Under the pieces are notes generated by a model that saw nothing but the letters and a program-made list of their open reading frames with translations, made no database searches and was not told the origin of the DNA. DNA of 49,661 nucleotides from Clostridium sp. MCC353 (GTDB lineage: Bacteria; Bacillota; Clostridia; Lachnospirales; Lachnospiraceae), in contig NZ_WQPN01000113.1 of assembly GCF_018785315.1 (NCBI RefSeq), positions 1 to 49,661 on the forward strand, read 5' to 3'. The position numbers and the translations under genes are program-made. Below are positions 17,640 to 25,664 of the stretch, piece after piece (positions within the stretch are counted from its first letter, which is position 1; every line of letters starts with the position of its first letter).

Positions 17640-18404
17640 TTACAGCCTGTAAAGCTGTTTCGCGCTGCGGCAGGTAATTTCAATAACTTCTTCCGGAGAG
17701 ATATTTTTAATCCGGGCAATGGCCTCCGCCACATAGGGCAGGTTTAAAGAGGAATTTCTCTTGCCCCTGTTGGGCGCCGGAGCCAGATAAGGGCAGTCCG
17801 TTTCCAAAACTATGCGGTCCATGGGGGCGTATTCCACCACTTCTTTCAGCTTTTTGGCGTTGTTGAAGGTCAGCACCCCGCCGATCCCCAGATAGAATCC
17901 CATTTTCAAATATTCCCGGGCCATTTCCACCCCATAGGAAAAGCAGTGGATCACGCCTCCTATGTCCTCCGAATGTTCCGCCTTCATGATATCTAACGTA
18001 TCTTTAGCCGCGTCCCGGCTGTGTATTACCACAGGAAGTTTGGTTTCACGGGCCAGGTTCAGTTGTTTGACAAACCATTCCTTCTGCACGTCATGGCCCG
18101 GTTCTTCCCAATAATAATCCAGGCCGATTTCTCCGATGGCTACCACCTTAGGGGTCTTCGAAACCGTTTTCAACCAATTCAGAAGGCTGTCATCCAGTTC
18201 GGCGGTCTCGCTGGGGTGAACGCCTACGGCGCCATAGATAAACGGGTATTTTTTCATTAATTCCAGGGTGTTTTTCGTGGTTTGGATGCTGGCGCCTATG
18301 TTTACCACGGCCTCTATTCCATTGCTCTGCAGACTGTTCAGCAAAGCGTTCCTGTCTTCTTTAAATGCCTCATCGTCGTAATGGGCATGGGTATCGAATA
18401 TCAT
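17640..18404 (-). CDS. TatD-family metal-dependent hydrolase (DNase)
   Basis: A 254-residue TIM-barrel metallohydrolase of the TatD family, with 3'-5' DNase or quality-control activity in characterised members. Metal ligands are seen in FDTHAHYDD, VVIHSRDA, GVIHCFSYG and LETDCPYLAP. I prefer the ATG at 18404 because AGAGGTG lies six bases upstream; the in-frame GTG at 18413 overlaps that site. It belongs to the leftward run metG, traX-like, tatD, rsmA, an arrangement close to the conserved Firmicute metG-tatD-rnmV-rsmA block. Confidence 0.92.
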   Translation of the reverse strand: MIFDTHAHYDDEAFKEDRNALLNSLQSNGIEAVVNIGASIQTTKNTLELMKKYPFIYGAVGVHPSETAELDDSLLNWLKTVSKTPKVVAIGEIGLDYYWEEPGHDVQKEWFVKQLNLARETKLPVVIHSRDAAKDTLDIMKAEHSEDIGGVIHCFSYGVEMAREYLKMGFYLGIGGVLTFNNAKKLKEVVEYAPMDRIVLETDCPYLAPAPNRGKRNSSLNLPYVAEAIARIKNISPEEVIEITCRSAKQLYRL

Positions 18405-18449
18405 AGCTGTCACCTCTTAACTTATTTTTTTACATCAAGCTTTTTTACA

Positions 18450-18489
18450 TTAAGCGTGAAGGCATTTTCGAAAATGGCCTCACGCTTTA
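18450..18489. repeat. Imperfect palindrome related to the one after nagB
   Basis: GTGAAGGCATTTTCGAAAATG followed by GCCTCACGCTTTACTTT, centred between 18469 and 18470, with a few mismatches between arms. It includes the stop codon of the traX-like gene and shares its core with 2103-2152, which overlaps the stop of nagB. Possibly a terminator or a dispersed palindromic element. Confidence 0.75.
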
Positions 18490-19263
18490 CTTTAAAAAGA
18501 ATCCCATGAGAAACCTGGCCAGATAAAGAATCATCAGGTGCGCCGGATAAAACCAATAAAACAAATATTTCAGCTTCATCTTCCCCCGCTCCCCATTATA
18601 AAACCAAATGGGGGCCAAAGAAAGCGCGCCCGCGCCAAGGCATACGGAACTTTCATAGGCCGCAATCCCCCCGCAGACTATGGTTCTCTGTCCCTTCTTC
18701 CCATGGAAGAGGTAAAATGCCGTTATCAGCAGAACTCCCACCACATTGTAATCCACCCTGAGAACAACAGCCGCGGCGCAGCCTCCCATAAAGGAAAGGG
18801 CCTGGGCGATTCCATTATCAGGGTGCCTGCTCATGCCAAGCAGCACCAACAGCCCGATTACAAGAGTAAAATAGACATTCTGATATTCAAAATTAAACGG
18901 CGTCCCAAATATGGCCAGATCAAAGGGAATTTCAGAAATCAGGGCGAATACAGCCATACGGCCTATATATTTCTTTACATCTCTGGTATGGATAAATCCC
19001 TCGGCCAGCAGGAAACAGAAGATCGGAAATGCAATCCGCCCGATTGTACGGCAGACAAAATCCAGGTTCATCCACAGTTCCATCTGCCTCCGGCTCAACG
19101 TGGAATTTAAAAATCCGGTATTATAATATCCTAAAACCCCGCCTTCAATCATCACCGCTCCTATGTGGTCGATCACCATGGTGATCACTGCTATCATCTT
19201 TAATGTATTTCCGTTAATCCCATTCCACCTCTTCAGCCCGGTTTTGGCATCTTCCTGTTTCAA
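18487..19263 (-). CDS. TraX-family membrane protein
   Basis: A 258-residue polytopic membrane protein of the TraX family, recognisable by LKMIAVITMVIDHIGAV near the N-terminus and IGRIAFPIFCFLLAEGFIHT; about seven to eight hydrophobic segments follow. TraX of the F plasmid acetylates pilin, but chromosomal Firmicute members have no established substrate and may be acyltransferases acting at the membrane. The start is a TTG at 19263 preceded by CGGAGG with six-base spacing; no in-frame ATG fits better. It lies between metG and tatD, with a terminator and a dispersed repeat separating it from metG. Confidence 0.85.
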   Translation of the reverse strand: MKQEDAKTGLKRWNGINGNTLKMIAVITMVIDHIGAVMIEGGVLGYYNTGFLNSTLSRRQMELWMNLDFVCRTIGRIAFPIFCFLLAEGFIHTRDVKKYIGRMAVFALISEIPFDLAIFGTPFNFEYQNVYFTLVIGLLVLLGMSRHPDNGIAQALSFMGGCAAAVVLRVDYNVVGVLLITAFYLFHGKKGQRTIVCGGIAAYESSVCLGAGALSLAPIWFYNGERGKMKLKYLFYWFYPAHLMILYLARFLMGFFLK

Positions 19264-19313
19264 TCATTACCTCCGATTCTATTCAATAAATTTCCAAACT
19301 CTCTAATCCTTCA

Positions 19314-19375
19314 TGATGGAGCGCTTTTTGCCCAGGCACTCGCTGAGGATTTCAGCTTCTCAGCCGCAATTCATA
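19314..19375 (-). repeat. Dispersed intergenic repeat, copy A
   Basis: Read leftward it contains CAGCGAGTGCCTGGGCAAAA followed by AGCGCTCCATCATGAAGG. It aligns over about 58 bases with copy C at 48543-48606 and shares its end with copy B at 29314-29410. It lies upstream of the traX-like gene. Confidence 0.7.
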
Positions 19376-19391
19376 TTTTAGCATATCATAA

Positions 19392-19431
19392 AAAGGCTGA
19401 GAAGGATATCCTTTCCCAGCCCTGTTTTACA
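19392..19431 (-). terminator. Rho-independent terminator after metG
   Basis: Read leftward: GGCTGGGAAAGGATATCC then TTCTCAGCC followed by TTTTT. The GC-rich stem and T-run are placed about 90 bases after the metG stop codon. Confidence 0.8.
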
Positions 19432-19447
19432 GTATTTGTACTAGAGC

Positions 19448-19477
19448 GTAACAGGTCAGACAGGTCTGAACTGTTAC
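19448..19477. repeat. Palindromic repeat (GTAACAG...CTGTTAC)
   Basis: GTAACAG-G-TCAGAC then AG then GTCTGA-A-CTGTTAC, a near-perfect 14-bp-arm hairpin flanked by CTAGAG on both sides. A shorter relative lies at 21913-21937. Together the two flank metG and its leader. Confidence 0.7.
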
Positions 19478-19513
19478 ACTAGAGCAGAAGTTCAAACAAA
19501 TCCAAACTGCCGC

Positions 19514-21487
19514 CTAGCAGATTTCAGCTCCTGCCGGCATCTTTTTCTCCGGAACCATCAGGGACAGATTACCGTCCGCATCTTCCGCACAGAGAATCAT
19601 GCCTTCTGACATCACTCCCGCCAGCTTCGCAGGTTTTAAGTTTACAACAACCATCACCTTTTTCCCCACCATCTCTTCCGGCGTATAATGGGCTTTGATT
19701 CCGCTGACAATCTGTCTTACCTGGCTCCCGATCTTAACCTGGGAGCAGAGCAGCTTCTTGGACTTGGGAACCGCTTCGCAGGCGATGATCTCTCCTACCT
19801 GGAACTGGAGCTTCGCAAAATCGCCGTATTCTATCTCCGGCTTCGCCTCGATGTCGATCACTTCTTCCGCCTCTTCTGCCGGCGCGCCGTCCGCGTCAGC
19901 TTCTGCGGCATGCATTGCTTCCACTTTTTCCAGCACTTCTTTTAAATCCATACGGGCAAATAAGATTTCCGGTTTATCCGTCACCTTGTTTCCTGAAGGA
20001 TAAAGGCCAAAGGTTTCCATCTCTTCCAAAGAACGTTTCTGCGCGTTCAGCTGTGTCAGGATTCTAGCGGATGTTTCCGGCATGAAAGATTCAAGCAGGG
20101 AAGCCCCGATGGTGATAGCCTCTACCAGGTTATAGAGAACCGTTGCAAGGCGGTCTTTCTGAGCTTCATCCTTAGCGAGAGCCCATGGCATGGTTTCATC
20201 AATATATTTGTTGCTTCTTCTGAAAATGTTGAAGATTTCTGAAATGGCGTCCGCCACCCGCAGATCATCCATCTTAGCGTCCGCTTTTTTAACAGCCGCC
20301 AGCACAACCTGCTTCAAGTCCTCATCAACCTCTCCGGCAGCGCCGCCGTTGCGCACTTCTCCGCCAAAATATTTATTTGACATGGAAATCGTACGGTTTA
20401 CCAGGTTGCCCAATACATTGGCCAGGTCGGAATTCATGCGTTCCACCATCAGTTCCCACGAAATCACCCCGTCATTGTCAAAGGGCATCTCATGAAGCAC
20501 GAAGTAGCGCACAGCATCCACGCCGAAGAAATCCACCAGCGTGTCGGCATAGAGCACATTTCCTTTGGATTTGCTCATCTTTCCGTCGCCCTGGAGGAGC
20601 CACGGATGTCCGAATACCTGTTTTGGCAGCGGCAGATCCAGCGCCATCAGGAAAATCGGCCAGTAAATGGTATGGAAACGGATAATGTCTTTTCCAATCA
20701 AGTGAAGGTCTGCAGGCCAGTATTTGTCAAATAATTCCCCGTTATTGCCGTCACAGTCGTAACCAAGGCCGGTAATGTAGTTGGTCAGCGCGTCCAGCCA
20801 AACATAAGTTACGTGTTTTGGGTCAAATGACACCGGAATCCCCCATGTAAAGCTGGTTCTGGAAACGCAGAGATCCTGAAGTCCCGGGAGAAGGAAGTTG
20901 TTCATCATTTCATTTTTCCTGGAAACCGGCTGGATGAATTCAGGATGGTCGTTAATATGCTGGATCAGGCGGTCCGCATATTTGCTCATCTTGAAGAAAT
21001 AAGCCTCTTCTTTGGCCGGCTGCACTTCCCGTCCGCAGTCCGGGCATTTTCCGTCCACCAACTGGGATTCGGTGAAGAAGGATTCACATGGAGTACAGTA
21101 AAGCCCTTCATAATATCCTTTGTAAATGTCCCCTTTGTCATATAACTTTTTAAAGATCTTCTGTACCTGGACTTCGTGATCCCCATCGGTAGTGCGAATA
21201 AATTTATCATAGGACGTGTTCATCAGATCCCAGATCGAGCGGATCTGCGCGGCCACATTGTCCACAAATTCCTTGGGCGTAATGCCCGCTTCTTCTGCCT
21301 TCAGCTCAATTTTCTGTCCGTGTTCGTCCGTACCGGTCTGGAAACGGACCTCATAACCCTGCTCTCTTTTATAGCGGGCAATGCTGTCGGCCAAAACGAT
21401 CTCATAGGTGTTGCCGATATGGGGCTTTCCTGACGTATAGGCGATGGCCGTTGTGATGTAATATGGTTTTTTGCAATCCTTGCACAT
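19514..21487 (-). CDS. metG: Methionyl-tRNA synthetase
   Basis: Charges tRNA-Met with methionine. 657 residues: class I catalytic core with the HIGH-type motif GKPHIGNTYE (18-27), a zinc-binding insert with paired cysteines CTPC and CPDC, the KMSKS loop DGKMSKSKGN, an anticodon-binding helical domain, and a C-terminal tRNA-binding OB fold beginning near FAKLQFQVGEI. The start at 21487 has GGAGGG upstream; the frame stays open through the leader, but the leader is a T-box RNA and not coding sequence. An acidic Ala/Glu-rich linker (AAEADADGAPAEEAEEV) joins the anticodon domain to the OB fold. First gene of the leftward housekeeping run. Confidence 0.97.
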   Translation of the reverse strand: MCKDCKKPYYITTAIAYTSGKPHIGNTYEIVLADSIARYKREQGYEVRFQTGTDEHGQKIELKAEEAGITPKEFVDNVAAQIRSIWDLMNTSYDKFIRTTDGDHEVQVQKIFKKLYDKGDIYKGYYEGLYCTPCESFFTESQLVDGKCPDCGREVQPAKEEAYFFKMSKYADRLIQHINDHPEFIQPVSRKNEMMNNFLLPGLQDLCVSRTSFTWGIPVSFDPKHVTYVWLDALTNYITGLGYDCDGNNGELFDKYWPADLHLIGKDIIRFHTIYWPIFLMALDLPLPKQVFGHPWLLQGDGKMSKSKGNVLYADTLVDFFGVDAVRYFVLHEMPFDNDGVISWELMVERMNSDLANVLGNLVNRTISMSNKYFGGEVRNGGAAGEVDEDLKQVVLAAVKKADAKMDDLRVADAISEIFNIFRRSNKYIDETMPWALAKDEAQKDRLATVLYNLVEAITIGASLLESFMPETSARILTQLNAQKRSLEEMETFGLYPSGNKVTDKPEILFARMDLKEVLEKVEAMHAAEADADGAPAEEAEEVIDIEAKPEIEYGDFAKLQFQVGEIIACEAVPKSKKLLCSQVKIGSQVRQIVSGIKAHYTPEEMVGKKVMVVVNLKPAKLAGVMSEGMILCAEDADGNLSLMVPEKKMPAGAEIC

Positions 21488-21545
21488 GTTTGTACCCTCC
21501 TGTTTTTCCTCTTCACTCAATGGTAAACATTCCTCCTGAACGGTA

Positions 21546-21820
21546 AAAAAAATCCCGTCTTTAAATTTCTTTAAAGACGGGATTATATCCCGTGTTACCA
21601 CTTTAATTGTCAGATACCTCGCGGCATCTTCCTCTGCAACTGCCATACAGCAGTCTGACACGATAACGGGCGCTCCCGTCGCCGCTTAACCCGGTTGCCC
21701 GGCTCAGCCGCGAAGCTCCAAGACCATGTTCGGCAGTTTCGTCTATTCCCCCTTCTCAGCTCCCGGGAGTCTCTGTCCATAGCTACACTGCTTACTCTTC
21801 TTTTCACAGCATTTCTTCTA
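21546..21820 (-). promoter_or_regulatory. T-box riboswitch (tRNA-Met) controlling metG
   Basis: The leader RNA lies just before metG and ends in an intrinsic terminator. The T-box element reads AAAGTGGTAACACGGG (about 21589-21604). It overlaps the competing terminator stem AATCCCGTCTTTAAAG / CTTTAAAGACGGGATT (about 21551-21586), which is followed by eight T. Stem I carries an AGAGA-like segment and, after GCCGAAC, an ATG at 21727-21725 in the place expected for the specifier codon, which would match methionine. Uncharged tRNA-Met should stabilise the antiterminator and allow metG transcription. Only the fold details of stems I to III were not worked out. Confidence 0.92.
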
Positions 21821-21912
21821 TTATTTTATAAAGTGATTTTAGTTTAATCTTTTCCACAGGTTTTGTCAAGGGGGGGCTCAAACCTTGAATTTATATTCTC
21901 AATTCACGCCGC

Positions 21913-21937
21913 GTAACGGTTCAGACAAGTCTGTTAC
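21913..21937. repeat. Short palindromic repeat related to 19448-19477
   Basis: GTAAC-GGTT-CAGAC-AA-GTCTG-TTAC, between the chondroitin lyase end and the metG leader. It shares the GTAAC/CAGAC/GTCTG/GTTAC pattern with the palindrome on the other side of metG. Confidence 0.6.
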
Positions 21938-21947
21938 CACGCCGCGC

Positions 21948-24900
21948 CTATTTTGTCAAAACTGCCTCCATCGTCTGTCCATCGATGCAGTCCAGTTCCA
22001 GAACCGTCTGTCCGCCTTCCGTTTTAACAACCCGGATTCCTTCCTGTGCATCTGACAGTTTCCATTCTCCATTCAGCGTAACGGTCACTGTCTTTCCTGT
22101 GCTGTATGTGGTGGCTACATCCTCATCCATGGTCTGATTCGGTAATTTCGGCAGTCTCAGGTCCGGGTCGCTCATGCTGAATACGATTTTATCCGTTCCC
22201 TCTTCTTTCACCATAGCCATAACCGGCGTGTCGGATGCAGCCAAAATACCCTGTCCGATTGCCTGATTCTCTTTAAACACTGCATAAGCCATGGTATTGG
22301 ACGGAATATGCTTTATGATGTGCGCTTTGTCGTCCTGCTGCAGCACTTCATAGGATTTCCCGTCATATTTTTCCATCTCTTCCGGCGTGGTGCGGACTTT
22401 AATTACATATTCGTAACCGGCATTTTCAGGCGCTTTTCCGTGGTCGATCCAGGCCGTGGTATATTCGCCTTTGGTTTCCTCTTTGTCCAGTTCATCCTTA
22501 GAAGTCTGGGTATTCCTTACGATATGGACGCCTTTTGCATTAGGGATATAGTATCCGTTTCCATAGGGATCCATCATCCATACGGTTTCATCCCCGGTAA
22601 ATGCCTTTTCATAAGGATATTCCGTTATGGGTTCTCCGCTGTTTAAGTAAAATGGCATCGATGTATCGTCATTTAACCCGGACTGGAACAGGGTTGTCTC
22701 TGTGGCATGGTCCTTGTCCCCGTTCTGAATACCGGAACCCAGGCAGATGATTTCGTCATCAAAGAAGAAGGACGATTTATTGGCATAAAATGACGGATCA
22801 TACTGGGTATCGTGAAGGATCATTGAGAACATTCCATTCATTCCCTGGCTGCTCACACCGCCTAAGAAGGTCTGATCTGAGAAGGTGCGGTGGGCGAAGT
22901 CATTCACTTCACTGGAAAGCAGCTCCGGAGTGAGATATTTTGTGGTTGCGCCCGGAACCCGGTTCCAGTCCCAGCCCTTCTGAACGGTTATTCCGTTCTC
23001 TGCCGGGGTGGGCTCAGTCATGATCTGAAGAGCGCCGTAGGAATTATATCTTCCGTATACATTTTCCTTCTTCGTTCCGCCGGATTCATAATCCCATACG
23101 TACTGGCTCCAGCCCTTCTGGTTCACCATCCAGTCATCACGTCTGTGGATTACCATGCCGCCATATGGTTTTGTAAAGAATCCCTGGGCCTCTTTTCCTG
23201 CCTCAATTCCCTTATTTACCAGATCGTATACCAGTTCTAAGCCGCCAATGGTGTCAATATAGCTGATCCCTGCGCGGCACTTGTTAAACCGCTTTTTCAG
23301 CGCGTCATTTTCCGGATCCCAAAGCCTCATAAATACGCCGGCCATGTCCTGATCGATCTCATCCCCTGTGGACGGGTTCCCGGAAAGGGCCATATAGGCA
23401 TAGGCCGGGAGGACTTCACTGACAATTCCCGTCTGTTTAGGGAATCTTCCGGTAAGGCTCTGGGGCAGGTTATAATCTTTAGTCATCACATCAAGCGCCG
23501 TCAACGCGCCTTTTAAGTTCTCCTGGGACGGCTGATTCAGTTCAAATACGGTGTCATGCAGCAGATAGTTGATCATCGCCGCCATATGGTATCCATGAGG
23601 CGCATAAGCGCTCACGTAAATTCCTCTGTGGTGGAACCCTGTGTAATCCGGCTTGATGGTGCCCGCAAAGTTGGGATTCAGCTCCAAAGCGCTCTCCACC
23701 CACTCACGATAGGCATTGATGGCCTGTACTTTTTCCGGCGAATCCTCCATCGCCATGGCATAGAGCAGCCGGTATAAGAAATGGGTTCTCATTTCATCGG
23801 CTGTGGTTTCCGTATAATCAACTTTATATTCCCCATACACTTTTCCAAAATCCGTATACCAGTTCATTGCCCCGATTTCGCGGTCAAAACGTCCTGTCTC
23901 TTTCAGCTCTTCCCGCATGAGGTAAACCGCCACAAAATAGCCTGATGAACGGTTGGTTTCATGATCCGGCGTGCCCAAACCGCTGCCTTCGGCCCATCCC
24001 TGGTCATGGTAATAGTCGAATAATGTCATCAGCTTTTCAAAGCTTTCCATGTTTCCGTTCAATTTATAGTCAAATACCAGCGGCAGAAATATCTCCGTAG
24101 AGACTTCTGAACCGAACTGTTTTCCCATCTTAATATAGGGCGACCGGCTGGCAAACAGAGGCACTCCTGTGATGGATCCGTCTTCATGGCGTTTGATGTC
24201 CAGCCCTTCATAATCCTCCAGCCCCTCTTTTATGTAGTCGTCCAGCGCCTTTTTACGCATTTCCATGGGCCCCTGGTCTTCATATCTTCCTGTGCCGTAA
24301 ACCCATTCGTCGAACCGTTTTTCAATGGTTTTGATATCCGCCAGCTCTTCATCCGTCAGAGGCGTTAACTCTGTGCGGGGCTTCTGCTTGATATAATAGT
24401 AGCCTCTTTCCCATGTGCCGCCCAATCCTCCATTGGAATTGGCCCGCTGGATCGGTATCTGGTAATCCTGGGCCCGGCACCAGTGCAGGTTGTTCACAAA
24501 TTCCACAAGATCCAGATAGAGTTCTCCCTTTTCGGCGCTTTCAGGCGCCTTGATTTCCATCTGTTCAATGGTTACCGCCGTATCGGCGGCCGCCGGATTG
24601 ACCGCATCCTTCTTAAAATCAATCCAAAGGGCCCGCCACCCTTCAAAGTCCAGATAATAATCAAAGGTATATGCCGGCTTCCCGTCTGCAATCTGGGTTT
24701 TTGTTCCCAAATTTACAGTGAGTTTGTCTTTGATGGGATTTTCGTTATATACCCAGGCTATGATGCCCCCATGTTCCGTTTCACTGGCCACATCCATGTT
24801 GACCTCATCAGATGCAACCAGGCTGCCTCCTGATTCCCACTGCCATTTCAAGGATGTTTTTTCATGTTTATAGTGCTTATCAGAAATCTCCAGATTTCCG

Positions 24901-25205
24901 GAAACCGCTTTCCAGTTTTCGGGCACTGCGCCTTCAAAGGACTGGATATGTTCCGGCACTCCTCCTTTATTGCCTTTTGGCACTTCCTTGGCTTTTTCTT
25001 CCTTTTTTGCTCCGTCTTCCTGCTTGCCGCCTTTCTCCCCGGCGGCAGTGGTTTCTTTTGTCTCTTTCTCTGACGCCGGGACAGTGACCTGCCCTTCTGC
25101 CCCGGCAGTGGTTCCTGCCGTCTCTTTTGTACCGCATCCTGCCAGAGAAACCATTGCCGCAGACGCCACGGCGAACGCTAACAATTGAATTGCCTTTTTC
25201 TTCAA
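21948..25205 (-). CDS. Chondroitin sulfate ABC lyase-like lipoprotein (PL8 family)
   Basis: A 1085-residue surface lipoprotein predicted to cleave chondroitin/dermatan sulfate by beta-elimination. The signal peptide ends LAGC with Cys24, then a Lys/Glu/Thr-rich tether (25-80), an N-terminal beta-sandwich (about 85-235), the alpha-toroid catalytic domain, and C-terminal beta domains. Compared from memory with Proteus chondroitinase ABC I, catalytic positions correspond to His526 and Tyr530/534 (HHRGIYVSAY), Arg587 (TGRFPK) and Glu707 (DYESGG). YGRYNSYGALQI and GWDWNRVPGATTKYL match closely. The start is a TTG at 25205 with GAGGAGG eight bases upstream. It is divergent from the DUF885 gene across a 14-bp inverted motif pair. 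It likely supplies unsaturated sulfated disaccharides. Confidence 0.88.
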   Translation of the reverse strand: MKKKAIQLLAFAVASAAMVSLAGCGTKETAGTTAGAEGQVTVPASEKETKETTAAGEKGGKQEDGAKKEEKAKEVPKGNKGGVPEHIQSFEGAVPENWKAVSGNLEISDKHYKHEKTSLKWQWESGGSLVASDEVNMDVASETEHGGIIAWVYNENPIKDKLTVNLGTKTQIADGKPAYTFDYYLDFEGWRALWIDFKKDAVNPAAADTAVTIEQMEIKAPESAEKGELYLDLVEFVNNLHWCRAQDYQIPIQRANSNGGLGGTWERGYYYIKQKPRTELTPLTDEELADIKTIEKRFDEWVYGTGRYEDQGPMEMRKKALDDYIKEGLEDYEGLDIKRHEDGSITGVPLFASRSPYIKMGKQFGSEVSTEIFLPLVFDYKLNGNMESFEKLMTLFDYYHDQGWAEGSGLGTPDHETNRSSGYFVAVYLMREELKETGRFDREIGAMNWYTDFGKVYGEYKVDYTETTADEMRTHFLYRLLYAMAMEDSPEKVQAINAYREWVESALELNPNFAGTIKPDYTGFHHRGIYVSAYAPHGYHMAAMINYLLHDTVFELNQPSQENLKGALTALDVMTKDYNLPQSLTGRFPKQTGIVSEVLPAYAYMALSGNPSTGDEIDQDMAGVFMRLWDPENDALKKRFNKCRAGISYIDTIGGLELVYDLVNKGIEAGKEAQGFFTKPYGGMVIHRRDDWMVNQKGWSQYVWDYESGGTKKENVYGRYNSYGALQIMTEPTPAENGITVQKGWDWNRVPGATTKYLTPELLSSEVNDFAHRTFSDQTFLGGVSSQGMNGMFSMILHDTQYDPSFYANKSSFFFDDEIICLGSGIQNGDKDHATETTLFQSGLNDDTSMPFYLNSGEPITEYPYEKAFTGDETVWMMDPYGNGYYIPNAKGVHIVRNTQTSKDELDKEETKGEYTTAWIDHGKAPENAGYEYVIKVRTTPEEMEKYDGKSYEVLQQDDKAHIIKHIPSNTMAYAVFKENQAIGQGILAASDTPVMAMVKEEGTDKIVFSMSDPDLRLPKLPNQTMDEDVATTYSTGKTVTVTLNGEWKLSDAQEGIRVVKTEGGQTVLELDCIDGQTMEAVLTK

Positions 25206-25404
25206 AACCGTATCCTCCTCTTTCATTTTGGTTAAAATCATCATCCGGCTATTAAAAATGATCCGGAAAACCAACAGGCCGGCGCCATCCCCCATTCCCC
25301 CCTTTTATGCATTGGCCGGGTGTTGGTAACGCTTTAAAGTTTCTGATAATTTCACCAAAAACGTATCATTATTTTATGTTCTCTGCAATCTGGAACATTT
25401 TGTA

Positions 25405-25474
25405 AAATACCATTATTTAAAATCAGATTATATTTATATTATTTTTCTTTTTTCATCTCAAAATAATGGTATTT
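25405..25474. promoter_or_regulatory. Inverted pair of 14-bp motifs, candidate operators
   Basis: AAATACCATTATTT at 25405-25418 recurs exactly as its reverse complement at 25461-25474, 42 bases apart. The pair lies centrally in the 459-base AT-rich divergent interval between the chondroitin lyase and DUF885 genes. It could be bound by a regulator controlling both. No other structure was seen in this interval. Confidence 0.55.
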
Positions 25475-25664
25475 GCCAAAAAAATACTCTTTTTGATTCC
25501 AACTGGAAGTTCTGTCAAAATAGAGCCATTTTTTACCGGACACTGCGGTCCTGAAAGCGGTTATCAGACATCAGATGCGAAAAATTGTTATGTGTTGTAT
25601 TCTATTTTAATATAAATTATAATAGGATAATGAAATGCCGAAAAAAGAGGATTGGAGAAGTTCT

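Noticed and set aside
21488-21661. N-terminal extension of metG by 58 residues
   Set aside because: The extension is encoded by the T-box leader and terminator stem; the ATG at 21487 has a good ribosome binding site and homologous methionyl-tRNA synthetases start there.
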